Source of the DNA: QYQD01 sp040755415
GTDB taxonomy: Bacteria; Desulfobacterota; QYQD01
DNA length: 24,014 nucleotides
Reading direction: 5' to 3'
Assembly: GCA_040755415.1 (NCBI GenBank)
Contig: JBFMAZ010000015.1
Coordinates: 1 to 24,014 of the forward strand
In this document: positions 1-11,811 of the stretch, one piece after another
Position numbering within the stretch: position 1 is the first letter of the stretch
Layout of the letters: each line of letters begins with the position of its first letter
Position numbers and translations under genes: made by a program
The notes under the pieces: model-generated
What the model was told of the DNA's origin: nothing
Databases searched by the model: none
What the model saw: only the letters and a program-made list of their open reading frames with translations

Positions 1-98
1 CTCTGTGCTACTAACGTTAGAATTCTTAAAATTCTATTAAGAAAATTCGGATACGCTTAATGAAAACGAGCCATTACAAGTTTAAAGTTCAAAGTTTA
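1..98. other. Left-edge intergenic sequence, nothing recognised
   Basis: AT-rich sequence with no convincing open frame, RNA or terminator. Together with the repeat at 99-260 and the rny leader it makes up the 344-bp stretch before the first gene. Confidence 0.5.
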
Positions 99-260
99 GT
101 ATCAATTTAGCTGTTTGAAAAAGCATTTTAAAATCCCTCCCAACCTCCCTTTTCCAAAGGGAGGAGAGACGTTTCCCCCTTTGAAAAAGGGGGATTAAGG
201 GGGATTTTTGAGGCGCCGCTTTCTGGACGACCAGCTTTTTTCAAGCAGCTAAAGTGTTAC
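99..260 (+). mobile_element. MITE-like element, copy 1 (162 bp)
   Basis: The element has imperfect terminal inverted repeats of about 25 bp. The left end begins GTATCAATTTAGCTGTTTG, and the right end read on the minus strand begins GTAACACTTTAGCTGCTTG. Inside are two nested palindromes: a CCTCCC...GGGAGG block at about 134-164 and a CCCCCTTT...AAAGGGGG block at about 175-205. There is no coding capacity. It matches 22152-22313 (inverted) and 23336-23559 over its full length. The flanking 8-mers (AAAGTTTA and ATTTTTTG) do not match, so this copy may be older or its target duplication may have decayed. Confidence 0.85.
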
Positions 261-344
261 ATTTTTTGATTATGTCCAGATTGTTTGTATTTTGCGAATG
301 AATTGGTGTCTCTAAATTTAATCGGCAAAGGAGGTGTCTAGTAT

Positions 345-1910
345 TTGAGCACTACACTGGTAATTGTATCTTTCGTTATTTTAGCTGCCTGTCTGGGAGC
401 CATTCTGGGCTTTTTAATCCGTAAGAAAGTAGTGGAAGCCAAGCTGGAATCTGCCGAGAGATTGGCTGAGAGGATTATTGAGGAGGCCAGAAAGAAGGGT
501 GAGACCGAACGCCGGGAGGCCACCCTACAGGCCAGAGATGAACTTTACCAAATGAAGCTGGAGCTGGAAAAGGAGGCTAAGGAAAGAAAGGCCGAACTGC
601 AGCTTATAGAAAAGCGCCTGACGCAGAAGGAGGGAAACCTTGATAATAAGCTCGCCCTCCTGGATCAAAAAGAACTGGATAATATGCGGAGGGAAAAGGA
701 GTTACAACGGCAAGAAAAGCTGATTGCCGAAAAGGCACAGGAGTATCACGTATTGCTTGAGGAAGAAAGGCGACAGGTTGAAAGGATATCCGGGCTTTCT
801 ACAGAAGAGGCCAAAGAGCTTTTTCTCCGGCAGATCGAAGAAGAGGCGCGGGTAGATGCGGCCAAGTTGTTGAAAAAGATAGAGAATGATACCAGAGAAA
901 CCGCGGATAAGAAGGCAAAAGAGATAATCTCCTTGGCGGTTGCGCGCTATGCCGGAGATTATGTTGCTGAAAAAACAGTTTCTGTAGTGAATTTGCCTAA
1001 TGAAGAGATGAAGGGGCGAATTATCGGGCGTGAAGGACGTAATATTCGGGCCATTGAGGCCGCTACCGGCGTGGATTTGATCATTGATGATACACCAGAG
1101 GCGGTTATCCTGTCTGGATTCAATCCCGTTCGGCGTGAAGTGGCCCGGATAGCCCTGGAGAGATTAATAGCGGATGGCCGGATACATCCGGCCCGCATAG
1201 AGGAGGTTGTGGAAAAGGTAGCCCAAGAGGTAGAGATGTCCATAAAAGAGGCCGGGGAGCAGGCCATCTTTGATGTTGGGGTGCACGGCTTCCATCCGGA
1301 GCTGGTTAAGCTTATAGGTAAGCTTAAATATAGAACCAGCTATGGACAAAATATGTTGCAACACTCGGTAGAGGTTGCTTTTCTGTGCGGTATTATGGCG
1401 GCTGAGCTGGGATTGAGCATTAAGCGCGCCAAGAGGGCTGGTTTATTACATGACATAGGTAAGGCCGTGGATCACGAGATAGAGGGACCCCATGCCTTGA
1501 TCGGCGCCGATCTGGCTAAGAAGTATGGCGAGGCCGGTCAGGTGGTAAACGCTATTGCGGCTCACCATGAAGATGTTTCTCCGGAAAGTGTTCTGGCCGT
1601 TCTAGTTCAGGCGGCCGACGCCTTGTCTGGAGCCAGGCCCGGCGCCAGGAAGGAAACCTTAGAAAGCTATGTCCAACGGCTGACCGACCTAGAGAGGATT
1701 GCAAATTCTTGTCCCGGTGTTAATAAGTCTTTTGCTATACAGGCTGGCCGGGAAGTACGAATTATTGTGGATAGTGGGACGGTTTCAGATGCCGACGCCG
1801 TCTTAATGTGCCGGGATATTGCTAAAAAGATAGAATCTGAGATGGCGTATCCGGGACAGATCAAGGTAACCGTCATAAGGGAAACCAGGGCTGTAGAATA
1901 TGCTAAATGA
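345..1910 (+). CDS. rny: Ribonuclease Y
   Basis: Membrane-anchored endoribonuclease that starts mRNA decay. The 521 residues show the full family order: one N-terminal membrane helix (about 4-25), a long charged coiled coil (about 26-200), a KH RNA-binding domain (GRIIGREGRN from residue 224), and an HD phosphohydrolase domain with H340 (in LQHSV), the H369-D370 metal pair (LLHDIGK) and a downstream AHHED motif. Length is normal for RNase Y (about 520). The start is TTG at 345, chosen because GGAGG at 330-334 lies 10 nt upstream and the membrane helix follows at once. It is first in an operon: its last 11 bases overlap the next gene. A MITE lies just upstream (99-260), leaving about 84 bp for a promoter; I see no strong -35/-10 pair there. 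Very confident identification. Confidence 0.97.
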   Translation: MSTTLVIVSFVILAACLGAILGFLIRKKVVEAKLESAERLAERIIEEARKKGETERREATLQARDELYQMKLELEKEAKERKAELQLIEKRLTQKEGNLDNKLALLDQKELDNMRREKELQRQEKLIAEKAQEYHVLLEEERRQVERISGLSTEEAKELFLRQIEEEARVDAAKLLKKIENDTRETADKKAKEIISLAVARYAGDYVAEKTVSVVNLPNEEMKGRIIGREGRNIRAIEAATGVDLIIDDTPEAVILSGFNPVRREVARIALERLIADGRIHPARIEEVVEKVAQEVEMSIKEAGEQAIFDVGVHGFHPELVKLIGKLKYRTSYGQNMLQHSVEVAFLCGIMAAELGLSIKRAKRAGLLHDIGKAVDHEIEGPHALIGADLAKKYGEAGQVVNAIAAHHEDVSPESVLAVLVQAADALSGARPGARKETLESYVQRLTDLERIANSCPGVNKSFAIQAGREVRIIVDSGTVSDADAVLMCRDIAKKIESEMAYPGQIKVTVIRETRAVEYAK

Positions 1911-2712
1911 GATCAAGGTATTATTTATTGGAGACGTCGTAGGGAGCCCTGGCCGCAGTGGTGTACGTCATCTCGTACCGGAGATAGTTGAGGGTTATGG
2001 CATAGACCTGGTTATAGCTAACGGTGAGAATGCAGCCGGAGGTATCGGGATAACGCCCCAGGTGGCGGATGAGCTTTTGAGTAATGGGGTACATGTATTG
2101 ACTTCGGGCAACCATGTCTGGGCCAAAAAGGAGATTTTGGGATATTTATCAGGAAGTGAGCGACTACTGCGACCTGCTAATTATCCCCCTGGCTTGCCTG
2201 GCCGAGGCGGTACGGTGATCCATACGCGGGAAGGATATCCCATCGGCATTCTCAACCTTCAGGGACGGGTATATATGGATAATCTGGATTGTCCTTTTCG
2301 CGTGGCGGAAAAGGAGATTGAGATACTAAAAAAAGAAGCCAAGATCGTGATATTAGATTTCCATGCCGAGGCCACTTCAGAAAAAGTGGCCCTGGGATGG
2401 TTTCTGGACGGCCGGATAAGCGCTGTCCTGGGCACGCATACCCATATACAGACGGCTGATGAGAAGATATTGCCCCAGGGGACTGCCTATATAACGGATG
2501 CCGGCATGACCGGCCCTGTGGATTCAGTTATAGGCATGAAGAAGGATATAGCCATCGAGCGGTTTCTTACCCAGGTACCCCGTAAGCTGGAGGTGGCTAA
2601 GAGAGATATACAATTGCAGGGGGTTGTTTTAGAGATAGATAAGGAGTCAGGAGGCTGTGTGCGAATAGAAAGGGTACAGGCCTGGCTTGAAAAAGAGGGT
2701 ACGAGGGATTAA
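1900..2712 (+). CDS. ymdB: YmdB-type metallophosphoesterase (TIGR00282 family)
   Basis: Calcineurin-like di-metal phosphodiesterase of the family that includes Bacillus subtilis YmdB, which hydrolyses cyclic nucleotides; the in vivo substrate here is unknown. Metal-ligand motifs are in the family order: GDVVG (D12), NGEN (N41, E43), GNH (N71, H72), DFHAE (D153, H155) and GTHTH (H180, H182). The following DAGMTGP motif is typical of the family. Length 270 aa is standard. The ATG at 1900 lies inside the rny 3' end (11-nt overlap), so translation is probably coupled. rny-ymdB adjacency is a widely conserved pairing that suggests a shared RNA-decay or signalling role (inference). Confidence 0.95.
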   Translation: MLNEIKVLFIGDVVGSPGRSGVRHLVPEIVEGYGIDLVIANGENAAGGIGITPQVADELLSNGVHVLTSGNHVWAKKEILGYLSGSERLLRPANYPPGLPGRGGTVIHTREGYPIGILNLQGRVYMDNLDCPFRVAEKEIEILKKEAKIVILDFHAEATSEKVALGWFLDGRISAVLGTHTHIQTADEKILPQGTAYITDAGMTGPVDSVIGMKKDIAIERFLTQVPRKLEVAKRDIQLQGVVLEIDKESGGCVRIERVQAWLEKEGTRD

Positions 2713-3935
2713 TGGGCGCTAGGGATATCGATTCCGCTGTTGCCAGTATCAGACGGGGAACGGTTGAGATTATACAAGAGGATGAGTTGCGGCGTAAGCT
2801 ACTGGGGTCAGAGAAAACAGGTGTGCCGCTGAGGATTAAGGCCGGGTTTGATCCGACGGCACCGGACTTACACCTGGGACATACTGTACTGATACAGAAG
2901 ATGAGACACTTCCAGGACTTGGGCCATGATATTTTTTTTCTAATAGGTGATTATACCGGAATGATTGGTGATCCTTCAGGTAAGTCAGAGACCCGAAAGG
3001 CCTTGACCCGTGAAGAGGTGGCCGCCAATGCGGAAACCTATAAAGAGCAGATATTCAAGATCTTGGACCCGGAAAAGACGAAGATTGTTTTCAATAGCAC
3101 GTGGATGGAAAAACTATCCGCCATGCAGCTTATTGAGCTGGCCGCACAATATACCGTGGCAAGGATGCTGGAGCGCGAGGATTTCCACAAACGTTTTGTG
3201 ACCCAGAGGCCCATTAGTATCCATGAATTCCTATATCCGTTGATGCAAGGATATGATTCGGTGGTCTTAAGGGCCGATGTAGAACTCGGGGGAACTGATC
3301 AGAAGTTTAACCTGCTGGTAGGGCGTGAGCTGCAAAGGATATATGGGCAGAATCCCCAGATAGTTATAACCATGCCACTTTTAGAGGGGCTGGATGGCGT
3401 GAATAAAATGAGCAAGTCTCTTAACAACTATATAGGCATCACTGAGCCGCCTAAAGAGATGTTCGGAAAGATCATGTCTATCTCGGATGAACTAATGTTT
3501 CGTTATTATGAGTTGTTGAGCGATGTTGCCGCCCCGGAAGTAGATCAGTTGAGGGAAAAAATGGCTTCGGGTGAGGAGCACCCAAAGGAGATTAAGAGGC
3601 GCCTGGCCATAGAACTGGTGGCCAGATTCCATGGAACGTATGAGGCGAAGCAGGCTGCCGAGGCGTTTGATGCACAGTTTAGTCTGCGCGAGATACCAGC
3701 AGATATAGAAGAGGTAGTTTTTGAGCGGGCTTCGCTAGATAACATCTGGCTGCCACGGTTACTTAAAGAAACGGGTCTTTGTCAGAGCACGTCTGAGGCA
3801 CGCAGGCTTATTAACCAAGGTGCAGTGGAGATAGACGGACAGCGCGTGGAAGATGTTGATAAGTCAATCTTACCCACGGGAGAATATATTATAAAAGTAG
3901 GTAAAAGGCGCTTTCAGAAGATTATATTTAAGTAA
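2712..3935 (+). CDS. tyrS: Tyrosyl-tRNA synthetase
   Basis: Class I aminoacyl-tRNA synthetase charging tRNA-Tyr. HIGH-type motif HLGH at residues 54-57, in the context DPTAPDLHLGH that points to the TyrZ-like branch; KMSKS at 232-236; C-terminal S4-type RNA-binding domain from about residue 345 (RLLKETGL...EARRLINQG). Length 407 aa fits the family. The ATG shares its A with the TAA stop of ymdB (1-nt overlap), so this is the third gene of the rny operon. I see no clear terminator after the stop; two rRNA promoters start about 50 bp downstream. Confidence 0.97.
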   Translation: MGARDIDSAVASIRRGTVEIIQEDELRRKLLGSEKTGVPLRIKAGFDPTAPDLHLGHTVLIQKMRHFQDLGHDIFFLIGDYTGMIGDPSGKSETRKALTREEVAANAETYKEQIFKILDPEKTKIVFNSTWMEKLSAMQLIELAAQYTVARMLEREDFHKRFVTQRPISIHEFLYPLMQGYDSVVLRADVELGGTDQKFNLLVGRELQRIYGQNPQIVITMPLLEGLDGVNKMSKSLNNYIGITEPPKEMFGKIMSISDELMFRYYELLSDVAAPEVDQLREKMASGEEHPKEIKRRLAIELVARFHGTYEAKQAAEAFDAQFSLREIPADIEEVVFERASLDNIWLPRLLKETGLCQSTSEARRLINQGAVEIDGQRVEDVDKSILPTGEYIIKVGKRRFQKIIFK

Positions 3936-3987
3936 TTAAGTAATAATTACCGGTAGATATGGAGCAGCAGAAAAAATTAAAAAAGCC

Positions 3988-4015
3988 TTGACAAATCCCG
4001 ATAACTTGTTAGAAT
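3988..4015 (+). promoter_or_regulatory. rrn promoter P1
   Basis: TTGACA at 3988-3993 and TAGAAT at 4010-4015, spacer 16 bp. It precedes the 16S gene by about 140 bp and is preceded by an A-rich tract at about 3970-3984 that could act as an UP element. Confidence 0.75.
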
Positions 4016-4045
4016 AGCAACTTCTTCGTCAAGGGATAAAGAACC

Positions 4046-4074
4046 TTGACAGAATTCATTGAATGGTATAAAAT
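4046..4074 (+). promoter_or_regulatory. rrn promoter P2
   Basis: TTGACA at 4046-4051 followed by TATAAAAT at 4067-4074. The -10 could be TATAAA (spacer 15) or TAAAAT (spacer 17). Tandem rrn promoters are usual; the two -35 boxes here are perfect and 58 bp apart. Confidence 0.75.
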
Positions 4075-4089
4075 TTAAGTAAAGAAGAT

Positions 4090-4098
4090 TGCTCTTTG
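4090..4098 (+). promoter_or_regulatory. boxA antitermination site in the rrn leader
   Basis: TGCTCTTTG, one base from the boxA consensus TGCTCTTTA. Near-identical sites recur before the tRNAs (5785-5793) and before 23S (6159-6167). Confidence 0.7.
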
Positions 4099-4102
4099 AA
4101 AA

Positions 4103-4125
4103 CTGAATAGCCAGATACAGGCGAG
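4103..4125 (+). other. 16S RNase III processing stem, 5' arm
   Basis: CTGAATAGCCAGATACAGGC plus the next bases pair, with a few mismatches, with the 3' arm at 5743-5766 (CTCGCGTGATGTTTGGCTG and on). This loops out the 16S precursor. Confidence 0.7.
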
Positions 4126-4155
4126 CCCCAAAATTAAACTGCAGTTTACCATTTT

Positions 4156-5724
<1,569 letters not shown>

Positions 5725-5742
5725 TGTTTACCTAAAAACAAA

Positions 5743-5766
5743 CTCGCGTGATGTTTGGCTGTTCAG
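5743..5766 (+). other. 16S RNase III processing stem, 3' arm
   Basis: Partner of 4103-4125; the TGGCTGTTCAG end pairs with CTGAATAGCCA allowing a G-U pair. Confidence 0.65.
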
Positions 5767-5784
5767 TTTTGAGAGAGTAAAAAT

Positions 5785-5793
5785 TGTTCTTTG
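5785..5793 (+). promoter_or_regulatory. boxA-like site in the 16S-tRNA spacer
   Basis: TGTTCTTTG, a variant of the leader boxA. Downstream, GGTGATTAG (5812-5820) and CTAATCACC (5895-5903) form an inverted repeat that encloses the rest of the pre-tRNA spacer. Confidence 0.45.
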
Positions 5794-5912
5794 AGCGTTA
5801 GATGTAGTCGAGGTGATTAGGTTTGGCTATAGGCTAATCAGCCGGTGAGAGGCAGCGGTGAGGAGTAGATATTAGTTTCGGCTTTCACCGGATGCTAATC
5901 ACCAGGGAGAGG

Positions 5913-5991
<79 letters not shown>

Positions 5992-5999
5992 TAACCAAT

Positions 6000-6027
6000 T
6001 TCGAAATTCGAATTTCGAAATTCGAAT
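6000..6027. repeat. AT-rich palindromic repeat between the two spacer tRNAs
   Basis: Two tandem copies of a 14-mer, TTCGAAATTCGAAT, at 6000-6013 and 6014-6027. The phase overlap creates the perfect palindrome TTCGAAATTCGAATTTCGAA (6000-6019). The same TTCGAAATTCGAA core builds the dispersed repeat at 23315-23695. It fills most of the 46-bp gap between tRNA-Ile and tRNA-Ala. Confidence 0.8.
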
Positions 6028-6037
6028 TTTTGAATTT

Positions 6038-6113
6038 GGGGGTGTAGCTCAGTTGGGAGAGCGCCTGCTTTGCACGCAGGAGGTCATCGGTTCGACTCCG
6101 TTCACCTCCACCA
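6038..6113 (+). tRNA. tRNA-Ala (UGC)
   Basis: Acceptor stem GGGGGTG/CACCTCC (one G-U pair), anticodon stem CCTGC/GCAGG around loop TTTGCAC with anticodon TGC at 6071-6073, T-arm GGTTCGACTCC, encoded CCA at 6111-6113. Confidence 0.97.
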
Positions 6114-6158
6114 TGAGATGGATTTGATTGTAACCTTGCCTTTGGGTAAGGTTGCCTT

Positions 6159-6167
6159 TGCTCTTTG
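6159..6167 (+). promoter_or_regulatory. boxA antitermination site before 23S
   Basis: TGCTCTTTG, identical to the leader boxA at 4090-4098, and overlapping the start of the 23S processing stem. Confidence 0.65.
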
Positions 6168-6194
6168 ATAAATAAATATGGTAACCACATCAGT
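6165..6194 (+). other. 23S RNase III processing stem, 5' arm
   Basis: TTGATAAATAAATATGGT and the following CACATCAGT pair with 9216-9242 (ACTGATGTGACCATATTTAT and on), a nearly perfect stem of about 27 bp with a small bulge. Confidence 0.8.
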
Positions 6195-6220
6195 AGCCGT
6201 GTAACTGAAGATAGATTTAT

Positions 6221-9191
<2,971 letters not shown>

Positions 9192-9215
9192 ATAATTTTA
9201 TATATCAATACATTG

Positions 9216-9242
9216 ACTGATGTGACCATATTTATTTATCAA
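9216..9242 (+). other. 23S RNase III processing stem, 3' arm
   Basis: Pairs with 6165-6194; see that entry. Confidence 0.8.
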
Positions 9243-9264
9243 GTATTTTTCGGGAAAGTGATTT

Positions 9265-9381
<117 letters not shown>

Positions 9382-9390
9382 ATAATATGT

Positions 9391-9426
9391 AGCCCGATCC
9401 ATATTAAGTGGATCGGGCTTTTTTTT
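9391..9426 (+). terminator. Rho-independent terminator of the rrn operon
   Basis: Perfect 10-bp stem AGCCCGATCC / GGATCGGGCT (9391-9400 and 9410-9419), a 9-nt loop, and an unbroken T-run to 9426. Only 12 bp separate it from the next start codon. Confidence 0.93.
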
Positions 9427-9438
9427 GGGGGTGACTTC

Positions 9439-10029
9439 GTGGGGAAGATAAGACGGGCGTTGATCAGTGTAACCGATAAATCTGGATTAGTTGAATTCGC
9501 GAAAGCTTTAGCTAAATTTGGGGTAGAGATACTTTCCACCGGCGGCACGGCAAGGCTTCTGAAGGACAACGGTATTTCAGTGGTCGAGATTTCCGACTAT
9601 ACCGGTTCGCCGGAGATATTGGGCGGCCGCGTTAAGACCCTTCATCCCAGGGTACACGGAGGGATACTTTTCCGGCGGGATGATCCTATCCATGTCCAAC
9701 AGACCACAGAGCTAAAGATCCCACCTATAGACATGGTGGTAGTAAACCTTTACCAGTTCGCCCAGGCCATAGCCAAACCGGATATTACTCTGGATGAGGC
9801 TATAGAGCAGATCGATATTGGCGGCCCGACGTTGCTGCGGGCCTCGGCCAAAAACTACAAAGACGTAACGGTCGTCTGTACTCCAGCGGATTACGTCCGG
9901 ATACTGGACGAGATGGGAAAAAATAACGGGGCTACTACGCCAGAGACACGATTTGCCCTGGCCAGGAAGGTCTTTGAATTGACCAGCGTTTACGATAAGA
10001 CTATTTCTGAGTATTTAAAGGGACGGTAA
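9439..10029 (+). CDS. purH: IMP cyclohydrolase (PurH N-terminal domain only)
   Basis: Catalyses the last step of de novo IMP synthesis, FAICAR to IMP. At 196 aa it covers only the MGS-like cyclohydrolase half of bifunctional PurH (about 520 aa): RALISVTDKSGL at the start, the STGGTA phosphate-binding motif, GGRVKTLHP, NLYQF and DIGGPTLLRASAKN. The chain ends cleanly after YDKTISEYLKGR, where the transformylase half would normally begin. The following 205 bp show no trace of that half in any frame, so this is a genuine split enzyme, not a frameshift. AICAR transformylase must be encoded elsewhere (inference). The start is GTG at 9439 with a weak GGGGGTG upstream. It begins 12 bp after the rrn terminator, leaving no obvious room for its own promoter. 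Confidence 0.92.
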   Translation: MGKIRRALISVTDKSGLVEFAKALAKFGVEILSTGGTARLLKDNGISVVEISDYTGSPEILGGRVKTLHPRVHGGILFRRDDPIHVQQTTELKIPPIDMVVVNLYQFAQAIAKPDITLDEAIEQIDIGGPTLLRASAKNYKDVTVVCTPADYVRILDEMGKNNGATTPETRFALARKVFELTSVYDKTISEYLKGR

Positions 10030-10148
10030 CTACTACCCCGGGACCATATCCAAGCCACGATCTCAGCGAATAAGCAGCGATGCCTGTTAGCTCCCCTTTA
10101 AGAGAGGGGAAAGCGCTGTTGTTCGCCTTTAATGAAGAAAAAGTCCGC

Positions 10149-10177
10149 TTGACTCCTAAATACGGTTGTATTATTAA
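10149..10177 (+). promoter_or_regulatory. Putative promoter of the aminotransferase gene
   Basis: TTGACT at 10149-10154 and TATTAA at 10172-10177 with a 17-bp spacer, 58 bp before the ATG at 10235. A purine-rich GAAGAGAGG just before the gene is a plausible ribosome site. The rest of the 10030-10234 gap shows only a small CCCC/GGGG hairpin near 10093-10110. Confidence 0.6.
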
Positions 10178-10234
10178 TGCCTGAAATCTGATGCAGGCTT
10201 TGAGGACATCAGCTGAAGAGAGGCGTTTAAATTA

Positions 10235-11539
10235 ATGCGTACTGATATTGTTCATACTGGAGCGGGGGAGCTGACATACGAGATTCGGAACATCGTTAAT
10301 GTCGCTGAAAAGTTGCGGGACCTGGGTATCAAAACCAATATGGAGAATATTGGTGACCCTGTGGCCAAGGGGGAGAAGATCCCCGATTGGATGAAGAGGA
10401 TCGTGGCTGAACTGGTCATGGAGGATTGTACCTACGGGTACAGTCCTACCCGTGGTCTTCTGGAGACCCGCCAGTTTATAGCGGAGCAGACTAACAAACG
10501 GGGCGGAGCACAGATTACCCCGGATGACATCATCTTTTTTAATGGCCTGGGTGATGCCATTGCCAAGGTCTACGGGATGTTAAATCCTACAGCGCGTATT
10601 ATCAGCCCTGCTCCTACCTATTCTACCCATTCCTCGGCTGAGGCCGCTCACGCCGGGGCCAGGCCAATTTCTTACCGGTTAGATCCCGGAAACAACTGGT
10701 ATCCAGATATTGAAGACCTGCGCGGCCGTGTCAAGTATAACCCGAATGTAGCAGGGATATTGCTCATCAACCCGGACAATCCAACCGGGGTGGTTTATCC
10801 CGTAGATATTTTAAAAGAGATAGTCTCTATCGCCAGGGAGCATGACCTTTTCATTATTTGTGACGAGGTCTATATCAACATCGTTTACAACGGGCAAAAA
10901 ACAGTACCTATAGGTGATATCATAGGCGGTGTTCCGGCCGTAGCCATGCGTGGCATATCCAAGGAATTTCCCTGGCCAGGGTCCCGCTGTGGCTGGATAG
11001 AAGTCTATAACGGCCACAACGACCCCCTTTTTGAGAGATATATACAGTCTATCCTGAGTGCCAAGATGATGGAGGTCTGTTCGACCACCCTCCCGCAAAA
11101 GGCTATCCCGCGATTGGTAACCCACCCCAGGTACCAGGAATATCTAAATGAGCGTATCTCCAGGTATGAAAGATTTTCCAATATTGCCTATGAGCGGCTG
11201 AAAGATGTACCGGGTATTTTAGTTAACCGGACCAATGGTGCATTTTACATGAGCGTGGTATTTGAAGATGGACGGTTAAATGATAAGCAGACCTTGCCTA
11301 TTAAAAATAATGACGTGCGTGCCCATGTGGAGCGCCTGGTAAGTGCACCGGGTGTATCCCTGGATAAGAGATTTGTGTATTACTTACTCGGTTCCACAGG
11401 TATTTGTGTGGTTCCCCTGTCTTCCTTTGCTACCGACCTCCAGGGGTTCCGGGTTACCCTGTTGGAAAGAGACGAAAGAGAGTTCAGAAGGGTTTTTGAT
11501 ATCCTGGCGGAAAATATCGAACGGTATTTGAAGTCTTGA
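10235..11539 (+). CDS. PLP-dependent aminotransferase, class I/II (fold type I)
   Basis: Cytosolic transaminase using pyridoxal phosphate. The 434 residues show the fold-type-I landmarks: the small-domain YGYSPTRG segment, NPDNPTGV at 179-186 (N182 contacts PLP), CDEVY with D210 and Y213, and the Schiff-base lysine K243 in GISKEFPWPG. The FPWPG segment after the lysine and the CGWIEVYN that follows belong to a larger, roughly 430-aa branch rather than classic AspC. The substrate cannot be read from sequence; alanine or aspartate transamination are the usual possibilities. It stands alone between purH and hisS with its own putative promoter at 10149. Confidence 0.88.
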   Translation: MRTDIVHTGAGELTYEIRNIVNVAEKLRDLGIKTNMENIGDPVAKGEKIPDWMKRIVAELVMEDCTYGYSPTRGLLETRQFIAEQTNKRGGAQITPDDIIFFNGLGDAIAKVYGMLNPTARIISPAPTYSTHSSAEAAHAGARPISYRLDPGNNWYPDIEDLRGRVKYNPNVAGILLINPDNPTGVVYPVDILKEIVSIAREHDLFIICDEVYINIVYNGQKTVPIGDIIGGVPAVAMRGISKEFPWPGSRCGWIEVYNGHNDPLFERYIQSILSAKMMEVCSTTLPQKAIPRLVTHPRYQEYLNERISRYERFSNIAYERLKDVPGILVNRTNGAFYMSVVFEDGRLNDKQTLPIKNNDVRAHVERLVSAPGVSLDKRFVYYLLGSTGICVVPLSSFATDLQGFRVTLLERDEREFRRVFDILAENIERYLKS

Positions 11540-11585
11540 GGCTCTGGTCCCCTATGGTATCCCCTTAATTTATCGGCCATTTCTA

Positions 11586-11614
11586 TTGACTTTTTTGCCT
11601 CTATACGTTAAGAA
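11586..11614 (+). promoter_or_regulatory. Possible promoter upstream of hisS
   Basis: TTGACT at 11586-11591, then 17 bp, then TAAGAA at 11609-11614. The -10 is poor. If used, the 110-bp palindromic repeat at 11651-11760 would be part of the hisS leader RNA. Confidence 0.3.
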
Positions 11615-11650
11615 AGCACCATAATCAGCGAGTTAAAATAAGCGCTTACA

Positions 11651-11760
11651 TTTTATTACTCCGGCAACTAAAGACTTAAATCCCCCCTCACCCCCCTTTA
11701 GAAAAGGGGGGGATGGGGGGATTTGGCAAGTTTATATATTTAATTGCCGTAGTAATAAAA
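11651..11760. repeat. 110-bp palindromic repeat with terminal inverted repeats
   Basis: Terminal 22-mers match in inverted orientation with two mismatches: TTTTATTACTCCGGCAACTA at 11651 against the complement of 11739-11760. The centre holds nested AATCCCCCC...GGGGGGATT arms (about 11679-11724), so the RNA could fold into one long hairpin. The ends differ from those of the 162-bp MITE, so this is a second family with a similar C/G-block core. I see no matching flanking target duplication. Confidence 0.75.
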
Positions 11761-11770
11761 GAACTTGTGC

Positions 11771-11789
11771 GGCAACCCCCGGGGTTGCC
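11771..11789. other. GC-rich hairpin in the hisS leader
   Basis: GGCAACCCC-C-GGGGTTGCC is a perfect 19-nt palindrome, followed by TAGTTTTTAG, 23 bp before the hisS start. It could be a weak terminator or attenuator or an RNA stability element. No T-box features are visible. Confidence 0.45.
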
Positions 11790-11811
11790 ATAGTTTTTAG
11801 GGGAGAGAAGA

